Origin: Cristatella mucedo
Taxonomy: Eukaryota > Bryozoa > Phylactolaemata > Cristatellidae
Length of the DNA: 64,000 nucleotides
Assembly (NCBI GenBank): GCA_009760855.2
Contig: WPIO01000170.1
Coordinates: 359,501 to 423,500, forward strand
Direction of reading: 5' to 3'
The position numbers and the translations under genes were made by a program. Below are positions 12,022 through 24,180 of the stretch, piece by piece. The first letter of the stretch is position 1. Each line of letters opens with the position of its first letter. The notes under the pieces were generated by a model that did not search any database, was not told where the DNA came from, and was given only the letters and a program-made list of their open reading frames with translations.

Positions 12022-13062
12022 CAATCGTATCACGAAACGATTGTGCTAAGCTGCAAGGTCTTTCGAAAGACAGCTTCGACTTCACGTCAGACTTTTACAC
12101 AAACGGCCTTCAGACTACGATGGATATTTCCCTGATTGCTAAATTTGAGTCAATTACCACAGCCTCAGGACGGACACTGATTTTCAGGGTACAGCTGCAG
12201 TGGAACTCACGGTTCACGAACAATAATGAGGCTTCTTGCCAGGTTAATTCTTTGAAGTGTGCCAATAAAATAAGTCCTATATTACTGGTTAGCACGACAC
12301 ATCTTTTCTATAGTCTTTTCTATAGTCTGTCGTCTCTGTGTGCCCTCCTGCATCACCTACACTGCTCTTGGGAGTCAAAGCCGCCGGCAGCTAGCTACCA
12401 TGATCAGGGTATATGCTGCTTCAAGGATGACACGAGGGCCGCGCGGAAAGTTTGATTTAAGATGTCCAACGACGAGTCTGTTGACGGTCCTAGAATCCGA
12501 AAGTCCTGTCTTATCTGGTGCATTAGCTCGAAGCTGCTTGGCTGGTCCAAAAAACAATGATAGGCTGACGCATAACAGTTGAGTCAACGTGACGGATTCT
12601 ATAAAGGAACACACCATCAATAGGTGCTTCGTAACCGAGCAAGCTTGTTTGAAGAACTTCATTGGTAATCGCGGCTTCGGATCTAGAGTCGATAGCTCGA
12701 AGTTGTATGGCCCTTTCATGGAAAAGCAATGGGCAGCCACCGTACGAGGAAATCGATGCAACGGCGTCTTTTGCAGCTTGTGCTGTGTCTGATTGCCGAG
12801 CCACCCAGGTAGCTCGTTTTAGGCAGGCCGACAGTAAGGCCGTCGACAGCACAAGACTCGGAAAGCAAAGTCGTATCCAGCGTCGTATATACCGGGCTGC
12901 AAGCCCGGTCCAACAATAGATAATAGGCATACGCCTAACGTCATAATCAAGGCGAAGGATACTATGACCTCCCATACCATCATCTGGTGCTTCACCGGCA
13001 AAGCTAGCTTGTGTTAGGCAGGACTGTGGTAACCGAGCCATCACTAACCCATTCTACAAGTA
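12022..13062 (+). repeat. Satellite monomer A2
   Basis: A complete A-type unit of about 1041 bp. The minus strand is open from 13044 to 12523 (173 codons), homologous to the frames in A1 and A3. The plus strand has a 156-codon frame (11985-12455) that runs across the B2/A2 junction. Confidence 0.92.
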
Positions 13063-14111
13063 CAATCGTATCACGAAACGATTGTGCCGAGCTGCAAGGT
13101 CCTTCGAAAGACAGCTTTGACTTCACGTTTGACCTATACACGAATGGTCTTCAGACTACGATGGACATTACCCTTTAGAGTTTACAGGGTGTAGATTACT
13201 CGGCAGCAGGACGGACAAAGACTGTCATGGCCCAGTTGCAGTGCAATTTATGGTGCGCAAACAAGGTTATGCCTTTTTGCCAGTCACATTCCTCATAGCA
13301 CGCCAATAGGATAATTTTTAGATTACTGCTTAGCACAACATGTCTCTCGTATAGCCTGTCGTTTCTGTAGGCCCTCCCCACATAAACTCCTTTTTCCAGT
13401 TAAGGACGCCGGCTGCTGGCAGCCATGAACAAGATATGTGCTAAGTCACGAACAACAGAAGCCCCTCTAACATATTTCGTTTTAAGCAGGTTAATGGTAA
13501 GGTCGTCGACTGCACGAGAATCGGAAACCACCGTCATATCCGGTGCCGCCCATGACAAGGAGTAAACTTGGTCCATGAATAATAATAGGCGAATGCATAA
13601 GGTTAAAATAGAGGCAACGGTACTGTGACGTCAAACACCATCACCGGGACCTCAGCCACCGAACTAGCTTGTTTTAAACACGTCATTGGTAAAGGCACCG
13701 TCACTGACCCATTCGGAAAAGGGCTTCGGATCTAGAAGCGATAGTGCCAAGTTACATGGCCCTTCCATAGAAAAGCTATGGGCAGCCGCCGTACGAGAAA
13801 ATCGATGCACTGGAGTTTTTTTGCAGCTTGTGCCATGTCTGGTTGCCAAGCCGCCCAGATAGCTCGTTTTAGGCAGGCCCACTGCAAGGCCGTCGACAGC
13901 ACAAGAATCAAAAAGCAAAGTCGTATCCGGCGCCGTCCATACCGGACTGCAAGCCCTGTCCAACAAAAGATAATAGGCAGACGCCTAACATCATAATCAA
14001 GGCGAAGGATACTATGACGGCCCACACCATCACCTGGTGCTTCACCCGCAAAGCTAGCTTGTTTTAAGCAAGACTTTGGTAAGGGAGCCATCAATAACCC
14101 TTTCTAAATGT
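13063..14111 (+). repeat. Satellite monomer B3
   Basis: B-type unit of about 1049 bp, clearly more diverged from B1/B2 than those two are from each other. Confidence 0.92.
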
Positions 14112-15140
14112 TCAATCGTATCACGAAACGATTGTACCAAGCTGCAAGGTCCTTCGAAAGACAGCTTTGACTTCAACTCAGACTTTTACACGAACGGTCT
14201 TCAGAATACGATGGATATTTCCCTGATTGTTTAGTTCGAGTCAATTACCACAGCTGCAGGACGGACACTGATTTTCAGGGTACAGCTGCAGCGGAACTCA
14301 CGGTACACAAGCATGTGGAGGCTTCTTGCTAAGGAAATTCGTTGAAGTGTGCCAATAGGATAAGTCTTATATTACTGGTTAGCACGACATGTCATTTTTA
14401 CAGCCTGTCGTCTCTGTGTGCCCTCCTGCATCACCTACACTGCTCTTGGGAGTCAAAGCCGCCGGCTGCTAGCTACCATGATCAGGGTATATGCTGCTTC
14501 AAGGATGACACGAGGGCCGCCCGGAAAGTTTGATTTAAGATGTCCAACGACGAGTCCGTTGACCGTCCTAGAATCCGAAAGTCCTGTCCTATCCGGTGCG
14601 TTAGCTCGAAGCTGCTTGGCTGGTCCAAAAAACAATAGTAGGCTGATGCATAACGGTAGAATCAACGTGACGGATTCTATAAAGGAACGCACCTTCAATA
14701 GGTGCTTCGCAACCGAGCAAGCTTGTTTTAAGAACTTCATTGGTAATCGCGGCTTCGGATCCTGAAGCGATTGCTCCAAGTTGCATGGCCCTTTCATAGA
14801 AAAGCAATGGGCAGCCACCGTACGAGGAAATCGATGCAAATGCGTCATTTGCAGCTTTTGCCTTGTCTGGTTGCCGTGCCGCCCAGGTAGCTCGTTTTAG
14901 GCAGGCCGACAGTAAGGCCGTCGACAGCACAAGACTCGGAAAGCAAAGTCGTATCCGGCGTCGTCCACACCGGGCTGCACGCCCGGTCCAACAATAGATA
15001 ATAGGCATATGCCTAACGTCATAATCAAGGCGAAGGATACTATGACGGCCCATACCATCACCTGGTGCTTCACCGGCAAAGCTAGCTTGTGTTAAGGAGC
15101 ACTTTGGTGAGGGCGCCATCACCATTCCTTTCTAAATGTT
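14112..15140 (+). repeat. Satellite monomer A3
   Basis: A-type unit of about 1029 bp. The minus-strand frame 15125-14601 (174 codons) is again intact. Confidence 0.92.
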
Positions 15141-18075
15141 CAATCGTATCACAAAACGATTGTGCCAAGCTGCAAGGTTCTTTCGAAAGACAGCTTTGAC
15201 TTCACGTTTGACTTATACACGAACGGTCTTCAGACTATGATGGATATTATCCTTGAGTGTTTACAGGGTGTAGGTTACTCTGCAGCAGGTCAGACAATGA
15301 CTGTAAGGGTCCAGGTGCAGTGGAATTTACGGTGAGCAAAAAGGTGGTGGATTTTTGCCAGTCACATTCTTCGGACCACGCCTGTAGGATAATTTTTAGA
15401 TTACTGCTTAGCACAACACGTCTCTCCTATAGCCTGTCGCTTCTGTACGCCCTACCCCACGTAAACTCCTATTTCTAGTTAAGGACGCCGGCTGCTGGCA
15501 GCCATGAACGAGATATGTGCTGAGTCACGATTAACATAAGCCCCTCCGGTATCTCGTTTTAAGCAGGCCAATGGTAAGGTCGTCGACTGCACATGAATCG
15601 GAAGGCACCGTCTTATCTGTATCCAACCTAGCCGAGATGTAAGGGTGGTCCATGCCGTCACTAACCCGTTAGGAACGCATCGTCGTATCGGAAAAATTGT
15701 GTGCCAAGCTGCAAGAGCATTCAAATGAAAAGGGATGGGCTTGCACCACACGAGGAAATCGATGCGACCTCAACTTTGGATTCTCTGGCCGTCACTGGGT
15801 ACCGAACCGCCCAAATAGGTTATTTCAAGCAAACAAGCAATACGGCAGCCAAAACCAAGCCTTTAAAAAAGCATCGTCGTATCCCTTACTGCTAATTCTG
15901 GGCTGGTGGACCCTTCCAAACAAGGAGAATTGGCAGAGGTCAGACATCAAAATTGACAAATCACCAACTCTGCAACAGCATGCCGTCTTCAAGTACAGTG
16001 CAGCTCAGATAACAGGTTTGTAAGAACCAGCCGTAAGGCAAGAGATACAACGCCCACAAACACATCACAAGGCTATCAGCTGCAATTTACTTTTCAGTTT
16101 AACTACCCAGTGAGCCAGGATTGCTAACAGTTACCCTGTCAGTCCCCATACGTTGGATTAACTTGGACGATCGTAAGGTTATCAAGCACTGCTAACACTT
16201 CTCTTCTCCTACTTGGGTAAGCTAGTATTCCTAAATGTTTAAAAAACGTGTGAACGTACTCACGGTATTACCTTCGTACTACTATCTGCTTCAGGCAGAC
16301 GAGTACGTCTTAGCAACAAACTGCAGCTTAGACTTCACATGTGACGTATACACATACGGTCTTCAGACTACGATGGACGTTCCCTTGATTGTTTACGGAT
16401 TGTCAATTACTCGGCTGAAGGACAGACAATTATTATTGAGGTCCAGCTGCAGAGCAATTCACGGTGCTCAAATAGGGTGGAACCTTCATGCCCATTACGT
16501 TCTTCGAAGTATGCCGATACAGTAGGTCTTAGATCACTGCTTCGCTCGAGGGGTCTTTTCATTAGCCTGTCGTCTCTGTATGCCCTCCCCCACCTACACT
16601 CCTCGGTGCAGTCGAGGCCGCCGGCTGCTAGCTGCCACGAGCAAGGTATGTGCTGCTTCAAACAAATTATGAGGACCATCCAGATAGCTCGTTTTAAGAG
16701 GGCCAACGGTAAGGCCGTCGACGGCACAAGAATCGATAAGCACTGTCCTATCCGGTGCCGTTCGCTCCGGGCGGCAAGCCCGGTCCAACAAAATATTATG
16801 GTTGGACGGATAACGGTAAAATCAACTCGATGGACACTGTGACTGCAAACACCATTAATAGGTGCTTCGCCACCGAGCTAGCTTTTTTTAAGCACGTCTT
16901 TAGTAATGACGCCATCACTAACCCATTCGAAATGAGGCTTCGTATCTAGAAGCGATTGTGCTAAGGTGCAAGGCCCTTACAAAGAAAACGAATGGGCAGG
17001 TGCCAATCACAGAAGTCAATGCGACGGCAACTTTGGAGCGTGATCTTTCACTGGCTAGCGAGCTGCCAAGATAGCTTGTTTCTAGCAAACGATCGATACG
17101 GCGCCAAAACTAGGATTATTAAAAGTTTCATCGCATCCCTCGACACCTCTGCCGGTCTGCCGGACCCTTTCAAACAAAATAAACTGGCAGAAGCAGTACA
17201 TAAAAATCGATAGACCTCTAACTTTGAAAGCATGCCTTCATCGCATACAGTGCAGCTAAGATAGATGGATTACAGGAAGCCATCGGCAAGGCAAGCGATA
17301 CCACACTAACTTACATGATTAATGGACTATCAGCAGCATCTGCTACTTTTCTTTTCCTGCATGGTACCTCGGATTCTTAATTGTTACCCTGTGCATCCCC
17401 ATATATTGCATTAACTTGGATGGTCGTGAGGTTACCAGCAACTGCTAACATCTCTAAGCAAGCTGGTATTCTTTGATATTTACCAAACCGGTGAACGTTC
17501 TTCTTGTTCTTAAATGTCTTCCAAATATATTAACTTCCTTACGGTATTACCTTGGTACTACGATTAGCTTCAGGCAGACGAGTGCGCCATAGCAACAAAC
17601 TGGAGCTTCGACTTCACCTTTGACGTATACACGTACAGTCTTCAGACTACGATGGGCATTCACCTGCTTTTTTTACTGGTGTCAATTACGACGGCGGCAG
17701 GACAAACGATGATTGTTGGAGTACAGATGCAAAGCTAATCACGGTGCACAAACAAGGTGGAGGCTTCTTGCCAGTTAAATTTTTCGAAGTATGCCGATAG
17801 GGTAATATTTAGATTACTGCTTAGCATGACACGTCTTTTATATAGCCTGTCATCTCAGTACACCCTCCCCCACCTAAACTCCTTTTTGCAGTCAAGGCCG
17901 CCGGCATCTAGGTGCAACGATCATTATATGTGCTGCGTCAAGAACGACATAAGGGCAGCAGTGATAGTTCGTTTTAGGAGGGCCAACGGTAAGGCCATCG
18001 ACGGCCCAAGAAACGGAAAGCGCCCTCGCATCCGGCGCCTTTCGCTCCTGGCAGCAAGCCTGGTCCAACAAAAAA
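15141..18075 (+). repeat. Decayed satellite copies with an extra spacer
   Basis: Older copies in the same orientation as the core array. Landmarks: 15141-15480 is B-like. GTCGTATCGG plus a TGTGCCAAGCTGCAAG block lies at 15680. CTTCAGACTACGATGG recurs at 16363 and 17640, and GGCAAGCCCGGTCCAACAAA at about 16770. A spacer block (TTAACTTGGA...GGTTA) at 16155 and 17411 is spaced about 1.26 kb apart; the homogenised core lacks it, but the inverted segment at 1-1545 has it. The array is cut off by a LINE A insertion at 18076. Confidence 0.85.
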
Positions 18076-18318
18076 TTTAGGACACCATTTAGTGGGTCCC
18101 TGGGATTCGTCCTTCACGTGCTTATGCGTGCTGACACTGTGCATGCTGACACTAACCACATTTGCATGCTGACCCTGTGCATGTCACCCCTAACCATGTT
18201 ATTCATTTTGTTTGTTTTTCAAGCATGATTTTACTTAACATTCTATTGCATTTCGCTTTGCAGCAAATTTAACGTGCCTACAAAGTGATTAAGTTCTCTG
18301 AGGGCGCTTTATCAAGTA

Positions 18319-18356
<38 letters not shown>
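18076..18356 (+). mobile_element. LINE A 3' end, 5'-truncated
   Basis: It starts inside the last coding codons (TTAGGACACCATTTAGTGGG). It runs through the 3' UTR with its direct near-repeats (GTGCATGCTGACACTAACC, then GCATGCTGACCCTGTGCATG) and the hairpin tail at 18276-18312, and ends in about 13 ATT units. It abuts the satellite directly. Confidence 0.87.
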
Positions 18357-18779
18357 GGCAGACAGTCTCTTGACCTGGCTGTCGGCAGCCATCGCACTAA
18401 AGTCGCATGGGGTGTCCACCAGCAAACTGAATTAAAACAATTGGCATACCTAGAAGCAGATGGGGGTCAGTAAAGCTTACCCTCCCCTTGCCTATATCTA
18501 TACATATGAAATTTGCTGACAGCGTTTGGCTACCGGCATTGGTCGGCCACACGACTTCATGGTATGGATACTAGGCAATGGCCAGAGCCTGCAAGTTCGT
18601 CAAAATGGTCAAACCTGATAGGGAGGACAAGGGCCTTATGAGAACCAGAAATGCCTCAGCAAGGCTTTCCCTCAACAGACAGACTAACGAGACTATATTC
18701 GAGTTGCTCAGGTGACCTTCCGTCAGCTAAACAAGAAATTTTCGGCATGTCAATTAGTGGAGCTTTTACGTGAACGATT

Positions 18780-19640
18780 CATGCAATAGCCAAGGAATAC
18801 GAGCTCTGTGCATTAAACGTTAAACGTGACAAATACACAATCCAACGCCAGATAGCGAGTACGTAGATAAGACGTAGGATTCTGAAGCAGCAAAGGCAAA
18901 AATCAAGAGCAAGCATACAACTCTGCACGACATGGGACAACATTCTGAGCGCATGGAATCGTTCGCAGCACAAGTATGACAACAGCTAAAGAATCTTGAT
19001 TGGCAAAAGTCTTCTCACCTTTGAAGAATTCCACAGACGAGTTCAGTCAACAACAGCCATATCTTAAAGAAGACTTCAGACAGTGTTTCACCATTTCTAT
19101 GCAACAACCAGCGACGTCAACACTCAATTACTTGGCTGGAAAATAGACAATTAACATGATCAATAATATAGCAGTTAACTAAAATAACAATTGCAGGTCA
19201 CTTCCCATTTTTAAACTTCGATCAAAATATTGGCATGAATTTTTCTGCCACTTTTAGCTAAAAACGTCGGTAAAATTTAAGTAACTAAGCGGTCAGAAGT
19301 GTTCAAAATGCCATAACCAATTGAGGAACACAGTTAGTAAGGTAGTTGTAAACATAACTTACAAACTAGCCACATGGAAGAACAAAATCAGAACCACCAT
19401 TAGAGAGCTCCGCACGACTTTGTCCGACGCAGACGAGCGATAAAATGGCTCCGACTCTTCTCGTAGGTGCTGCTGAAATGAGCGGCTTCATTAGCGTGGC
19501 TACAAGATTTTAAAATAGAACTGGAACCTTATTAGTTTAATTAATTTTCATATAAACTTGCGTGATACTTGCATAATCACAGAGCCGCCGAGGAGTGAAC
19601 CAGCTTTGCAAAATTTATCACAGCATCCGTTACATCCGTA
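18780..19640 (+). repeat. Interspersed repeat family C, copy 1
   Basis: Collinear similarity, interrupted by indels, with 28510-29150 (for example GAATTCCACAGACGAGTTCAGT here and GAATTCCACGCACAAGTTCAG there). It continues with 30350-30585 (GACTTTGTCCGACGCAGACG versus GACTTTCACCGAGGCAGGCG; ATAATCACAGAGCCGCCG versus ATAGTCGCAGAGCCGCGG). There is no coding signature. Class is unknown. Confidence 0.65.
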
Positions 19641-19969
19641 CACGACTTCCTCTAAGCTATCGCCGATAGCAACCACAGCAACGCATACAAGCATCAGTGA
19701 GCTCTTGGAGCTCTTTTGATAACCTTGGTCAAACTGCAGGGCTCGAGAAGTTAGTCATATTGTGTCAAAGACGTCATGAGATTCTAGGCATTGGACGGGG
19801 AGGCTAATTTTTACAATGTGGTGAAAATCAAACACTGCTCGCCTGCATCTCGGTTCGTAGCAATCTGAGTAGGCTGGCGTTTGGAATGGGTGCCATTAAT
19901 AGGGTGAGAATGTGTTTTGGCAAGCGCAACTTTCCAGCAAACTATTCGAACGGAATCCATATCTACGCA
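19641..19969. other. Unassigned; possible continuation of family C
   Basis: Around 19835-19860, GCATCTCGGTTCGTAGCA resembles GCGTCTCGGCTCGTAGCG at about 31962. This suggests that family C extends this far, with an internal deletion in one copy. Confidence 0.4.
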
Positions 19970-20278
19970 TCAGTTTAGGCACGAAGTACCCTGTCGCTCG
20001 TATCTACAAACAGAATTTTCACTAATTTTGCAAGTGAAAATGGGCATTAGATTGTCAGCCATGTCCAGTGGAACCATGCAGTACTGCCGCATATCGGTTA
20101 CATCAAGGTGCCAGTTCATCAATGGCTCATTCACTTCAGGAGACATGAACCGGCTGCTGGCAATTCTTATTGAATAGCCTGACGGTGGGCGGTAGTAAGT
20201 GCTGCCTGTGCCGAGGCGCCCAGTGCACCAAAAAATCACGTCAGCATACTGAGGCTCAAATTCCTGCCGGCGATTCGC
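19970..20278 (-). other. Unrecognised 102-codon open frame, possible exon
   Basis: The frame is open on the minus strand from just after a TAG at 20281-20279 to a stop at 19970-19972. The translation has a protein-like composition, with W, Y, C, M and acidic residues spread through it (for example IFWCTGRLGTGSTYYRPPS and LMNWHLDVTDMRQYC). I do not recognise a family. There is no clear ATG start. A GT (GACAGG then GTACTT) near the 3' part could act as a donor, so an internal exon is conceivable. An 86-codon frame on the opposite strand overlaps it, so the signal is ambiguous. Confidence 0.25.
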
Positions 20279-20281
20279 CTA

Positions 20282-21900
20282 TCCAATGCTTGGCTGGGGT
20301 AAGCGTAAATCTAGTGCTAGGTTTCAGCATTTATTTAAACAAAATACGTTCGGCATCCTTCGTCAGACGGTAGGCAGCATCACGAGCTAGATCATGAGAC
20401 ACAAGAAATTACACCATTGGCACCACATTCAATATCAATCCCAGAATCTGTCGTTAGTGAAAACACTGACAGTAGATTATTTATTGTGCACTACAGAAAC
20501 GAGGTTCGTTCAACGCAATCTCACCTAAACGTCGATCACCCGGCTGCTTCCCGTTTGCGAAAGTAGCAGATCCATGATGTCAGCTAGTACACAGTCACTG
20601 ATGGTTGGTTTATCGCCAACTTGGGTGGCCGATGCTTAATATATAGCAGACCAGCGCTGCACCTGCACATCCTTTAGTAGCTAGCAAGTGAATCAGTACC
20701 AGGCTCTCATTCGTATGGAGGCTTCCTGTACCATTGGGCTTCGGAGGTCTGCAGCCACTGAGGCTCGGCTTCAGGAGGGGACATCGGGTATAAGAATGCT
20801 TACGTAAGCCGATTTTCGTTGGAGGCTATATATAAGAAAGTTCAGGGGGGCCGAGGCAGGTCGAGGTTAGTAATGCCGTTGCAGGATGAGCTCGGGAATG
20901 CAGGGGGTCCAAAGGCTAAGCATGTAGAAATAGAGGCTACAGAAGGCCCCCGTCGCCTGATCCCACGAAGTGTGTCACCCATAGCTCAAGTACGGTGGTA
21001 CACACAGACAGAGCTCAAGTCCAGGCATAATATACGATACGTTCGTTGCTTTAAGGCCATGCCCAGTCGCACATTGTTAGCAGGATGAACGTTCCGGCTT
21101 CAATTAAAAAGAACGAGCCATTGAACTTCCACGAACTTTTCGCCATACTCACTGCGTTCTCAGCTTGATCGTGGAGCTCATTTGAGACCGTTTTCGAAGG
21201 ACTTGCAGCTAAATCAAAACTCGCTCGATCGGAGTCAGTAGTTCATCAAAACAAAGACCTGTCTGTGTGGCTTTACTGAGTTTCGTAGGGCGACATATAC
21301 CAGCTAATACCATGGTCACAGAGGTCGATATGCCTGAACCAATTCTCTTGAAGACACAAACACGGAGCTGCAAGGCTTCGGTAATTTAGATGTCTTATCT
21401 CAGCGTGTTCCGTTTGATTAGAATTTAGTAAAATGGAATTGGTATAATAGAACCGTAAACACCACACAAATCACGGACATTACAATGAACACAAAACAAA
21501 CACAACCAAAAGGTCCCTGCTGTACAATAGAGACCTTGCAGCTTCGTTCGCAGCTGAATAAATCAGAATTTCAGCTGCCAAGACCAGACGACTGCAAGAG
21601 CTTCTGCGGCTAAATTAAAGAATAATGGAAAGCTCATGAGTGATTTGCATAAAATCGTAAGCCGCTCTCACAGACATCAGACTATACCAGCAGGTATCAG
21701 TTGTTTGCGGCAAACTTGCCACATCCTGCGTTAGTACCTTGCCGGTTTTTACTGATGCAATTAGTGAAAGGAAAGTTCAGCTGCTTAAAACCACCCTCAT
21801 TTTCTTAGTGGACGAAAAGACTGATCGGCTAAGACCTAAGCTGCCAATTGGCAATATACCTAATTGTAACTGTTATGCTCCAACAGTCGGTCCACGCACG
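20282..21900. other. No recognisable feature
   Basis: Short frames only. There is a purine-rich stretch near 20750-20960 and an AT-rich stretch near 21400-21500. Confidence 0.45.
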
Positions 21901-23560
21901 ATCAATCTTCGCCTCTTCGATCGTGAATATGCCGGGAATTGTGGTATTGTCCCAGGACATTGCTGTCGATTGCCGTTCATTGCTCGCGATTGTAAGTGAA
22001 CGATTGGTTGATAGGATTTGGTTGCACTTTTAACACAATGGACTGTGACAGGTAAGATATATTTTATCTTCGCTCAGTCACTTCCAGTGATTTTTGATGG
22101 CCCATAACGGGTTGCCGTATTTGCCCGCGCCAGTGCCGTCGGTTGCCATGACTTTCTCAAAATTGAGCGGCCAGAGCTGAAAAGTATGTGCTCGAGCAGT
22201 TAGGCGCTACGTGGAGTGAGAATTGGAGCTTGATGCAGCCAATTTCTCTTCGATTTGCAACGGATTTTGGTATTGGTCCCTGCCATTGCTGTCGATTGCT
22301 GTGTATTGTTGACAACTGCCATAGAAACAGCTTGAGAGTCTTACGATTTTACTTTTAGAACAAATAAATGTGAAATACGATGACAATCAGCAGTTCGTGC
22401 AGCCAAGTTAGTGTCAACTTGCCACGGATTGTAGTTGATTGCTGCTTCGAGCCGAGCCATTACCATAGATTGCCATACATTGCCCGAGATTTTACGAGTG
22501 CAATTGCTTAAAATAATGTGGTTGACTTTAACCAGAGTGTCTTGTAACATGCATTAAAATTAGAGCATTGCAAAACGAATTACAGGGCATTTTGCATCCG
22601 ATTGCTGTAAATTGAGGTATTGGCCCGGCTCATGCAGGCGATTGCAGTGCATTGCTGCCTAATGATAAAGGCGATTATAGTGGAATTGCGGGATTACACA
22701 GTAAAAAAGTATAGCAACGTTCAATCACTATTAGAGCTTGCAATGTACGTATGCTGGTCAATTATTTGGCGGGTTGCCATACATTGACGTACTGACCCTG
22801 GCAGTTGCAATCGATTGTAGGCATTGCTGCAGAATGTCCATGGCAATTACGGTGAAGTTATGCGAGGACACAATAACCGAAGATTAGGGAAGCTTGCAAT
22901 CATAATTAGAGCTTCTAGTGTACGCATTCTTCCGTTCTCGCTTCGTGGCGGATTGCGGCGGATTTCGGCGGATTGAGTTGGATTGTAGTATGGGACCGGG
23001 TCGTTGCAGTCGATTGCAATTCATTGCATGAGAACGCATGTGCATAATGGAGCGAAATTTTGTGGATGCACTTTGAACTGAGTCTAGTCCTCTGTGCAAT
23101 GTCAATTAGTGCGTCACGATGGCGATTTGAGGATGCTTTGCAGTGGAATAAAGTGTATTGCAGTAGTTTTCCAGGTCATTTCAGGCAATTGCCGCCCATG
23201 GCTTCAGTGCGAGGTTACACAATTTTTTTTCCTCAGTTGTGCATACAGCACGGTGCACTTTAATATCAAATTGAAAACTGGAGCTGGGCGAAATGTATTT
23301 CGATTGTGTACGCGGTGGAATCGTGGATTGAAGTGGATTATAGGCATAGGCTCCTGCAGTCGATTGCAGCACATTGCATGATAACGGCCGTGCCAATGCA
23401 AGTGAAAATTTGTAAATGCAATTGCCACAGAATGCGCAGTCATATGCAATCAACAAGAAGCATTTCGATCAGGATTTCCTTCGTTGCATGGTGGAACGTA
23501 GTGGATTTCGATGGATTGTGGTATTGGCCTGGGCCACTGCAATCTTATTTCAGTGGACTT
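21900..23560 (+). repeat. Diverged satellite, period about 175 bp
   Basis: A recurring block of the type GTATTGGCCC(N)GG(N)CATTGCAGTCGATTGCAGTNCATTGC starts near 21942, 22114, 22269, 22447, 22617, 22789, 22987, 23163, 23338 and 23520. Intervals are 155-198 bp and average about 175 bp. Within units, GGATTGCGGT-like 10-11 bp words repeat. Units are far apart in sequence, so this is an old, non-homogenised array. Confidence 0.75.
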
Positions 23561-23790
23561 AATGATAATAATAATAATAATAATACACTTGATAAAGCGC
23601 CCTCAGATAACTTAATCACTTTGTAGGCGCGTTAAATTTGCTGCAAAAGAAAATGCAATTGAATGTTAAGTAAAATAATGCTTTAAAAGCAAACACAATG
23701 AATAATATGGTTAGGGGTGACATGCACAGGGTCAGCATGCAAATGTGGTTAGTGGCAGCATGCACAGTGTCAGCACGCATAAGCATATAT
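23561..23790 (-). mobile_element. LINE A 3' end inserted in the 175-bp satellite
   Basis: An AAT tract, the hairpin tail (GATAAAGCGCCCTCAGATAA) and the 3' UTR blocks (GGGTCAGCATGCAAATGTGG, GCATGCACAGTGTCAGCAC) in reverse orientation. It is truncated at about 23790. Confidence 0.85.
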
Positions 23791-23879
23791 GCAGACTTCG
23801 TGAGAACTCATGAACGGAATCACGCGAAATCTTCTGGGTACATTTTGCATGTTGTTTTTAATATTTCAAACTTTCTGGA

Positions 23880-24180
23880 GCTGTGCGAAGCTGATTTGTG
23901 GTGGATTTGACGGGAACTAGAATGGATTGCGGTGGATTGTGGTGGATTGCGGTGGATTTCGGAACATTCTTACGGCGTCAAAGCTTATTCGCATAAGTGC
24001 ACGTGCTCGGAGCGACATGAAATTTTGTGGACAGATAAATTTGAACGCATACTACAATATCAGCGCCAAATTTAAGCTCGGCAATGCTTACGTCTGGTCA
24101 TTGCTGGCCTAATTAGAGTGGATTGCGGTGGATTGCAGTGGATTTCAGTAGATTTGAGTAGATTTCGGTGTACTGCGGCG
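23880..24180 (+). repeat. 175-bp satellite, continuation after the LINE insertion
   Basis: GATTGCGGTGGATTGTGGTG words cluster at 23923-23962 and 24117-24170. The CGACATGAAATTTTGTGGAC block at 24013 matches the GAGCGAAATTTTGTGGATGC block at 23050. Confidence 0.7.

Noticed and set aside
9885..12455. Plus-strand frames in the satellite (90-156 codons) as genes
   Set aside because: They recur with the repeat period, lack a consistent start and stop between units, and compete with longer minus-strand frames. Treated as part of the satellite.
8996..15140. CRISPR-like or segmental gene duplication reading of the array
   Set aside because: Units are ~1 kb with no short repeat/unique spacer pattern and no recognisable gene; a satellite explains it better.
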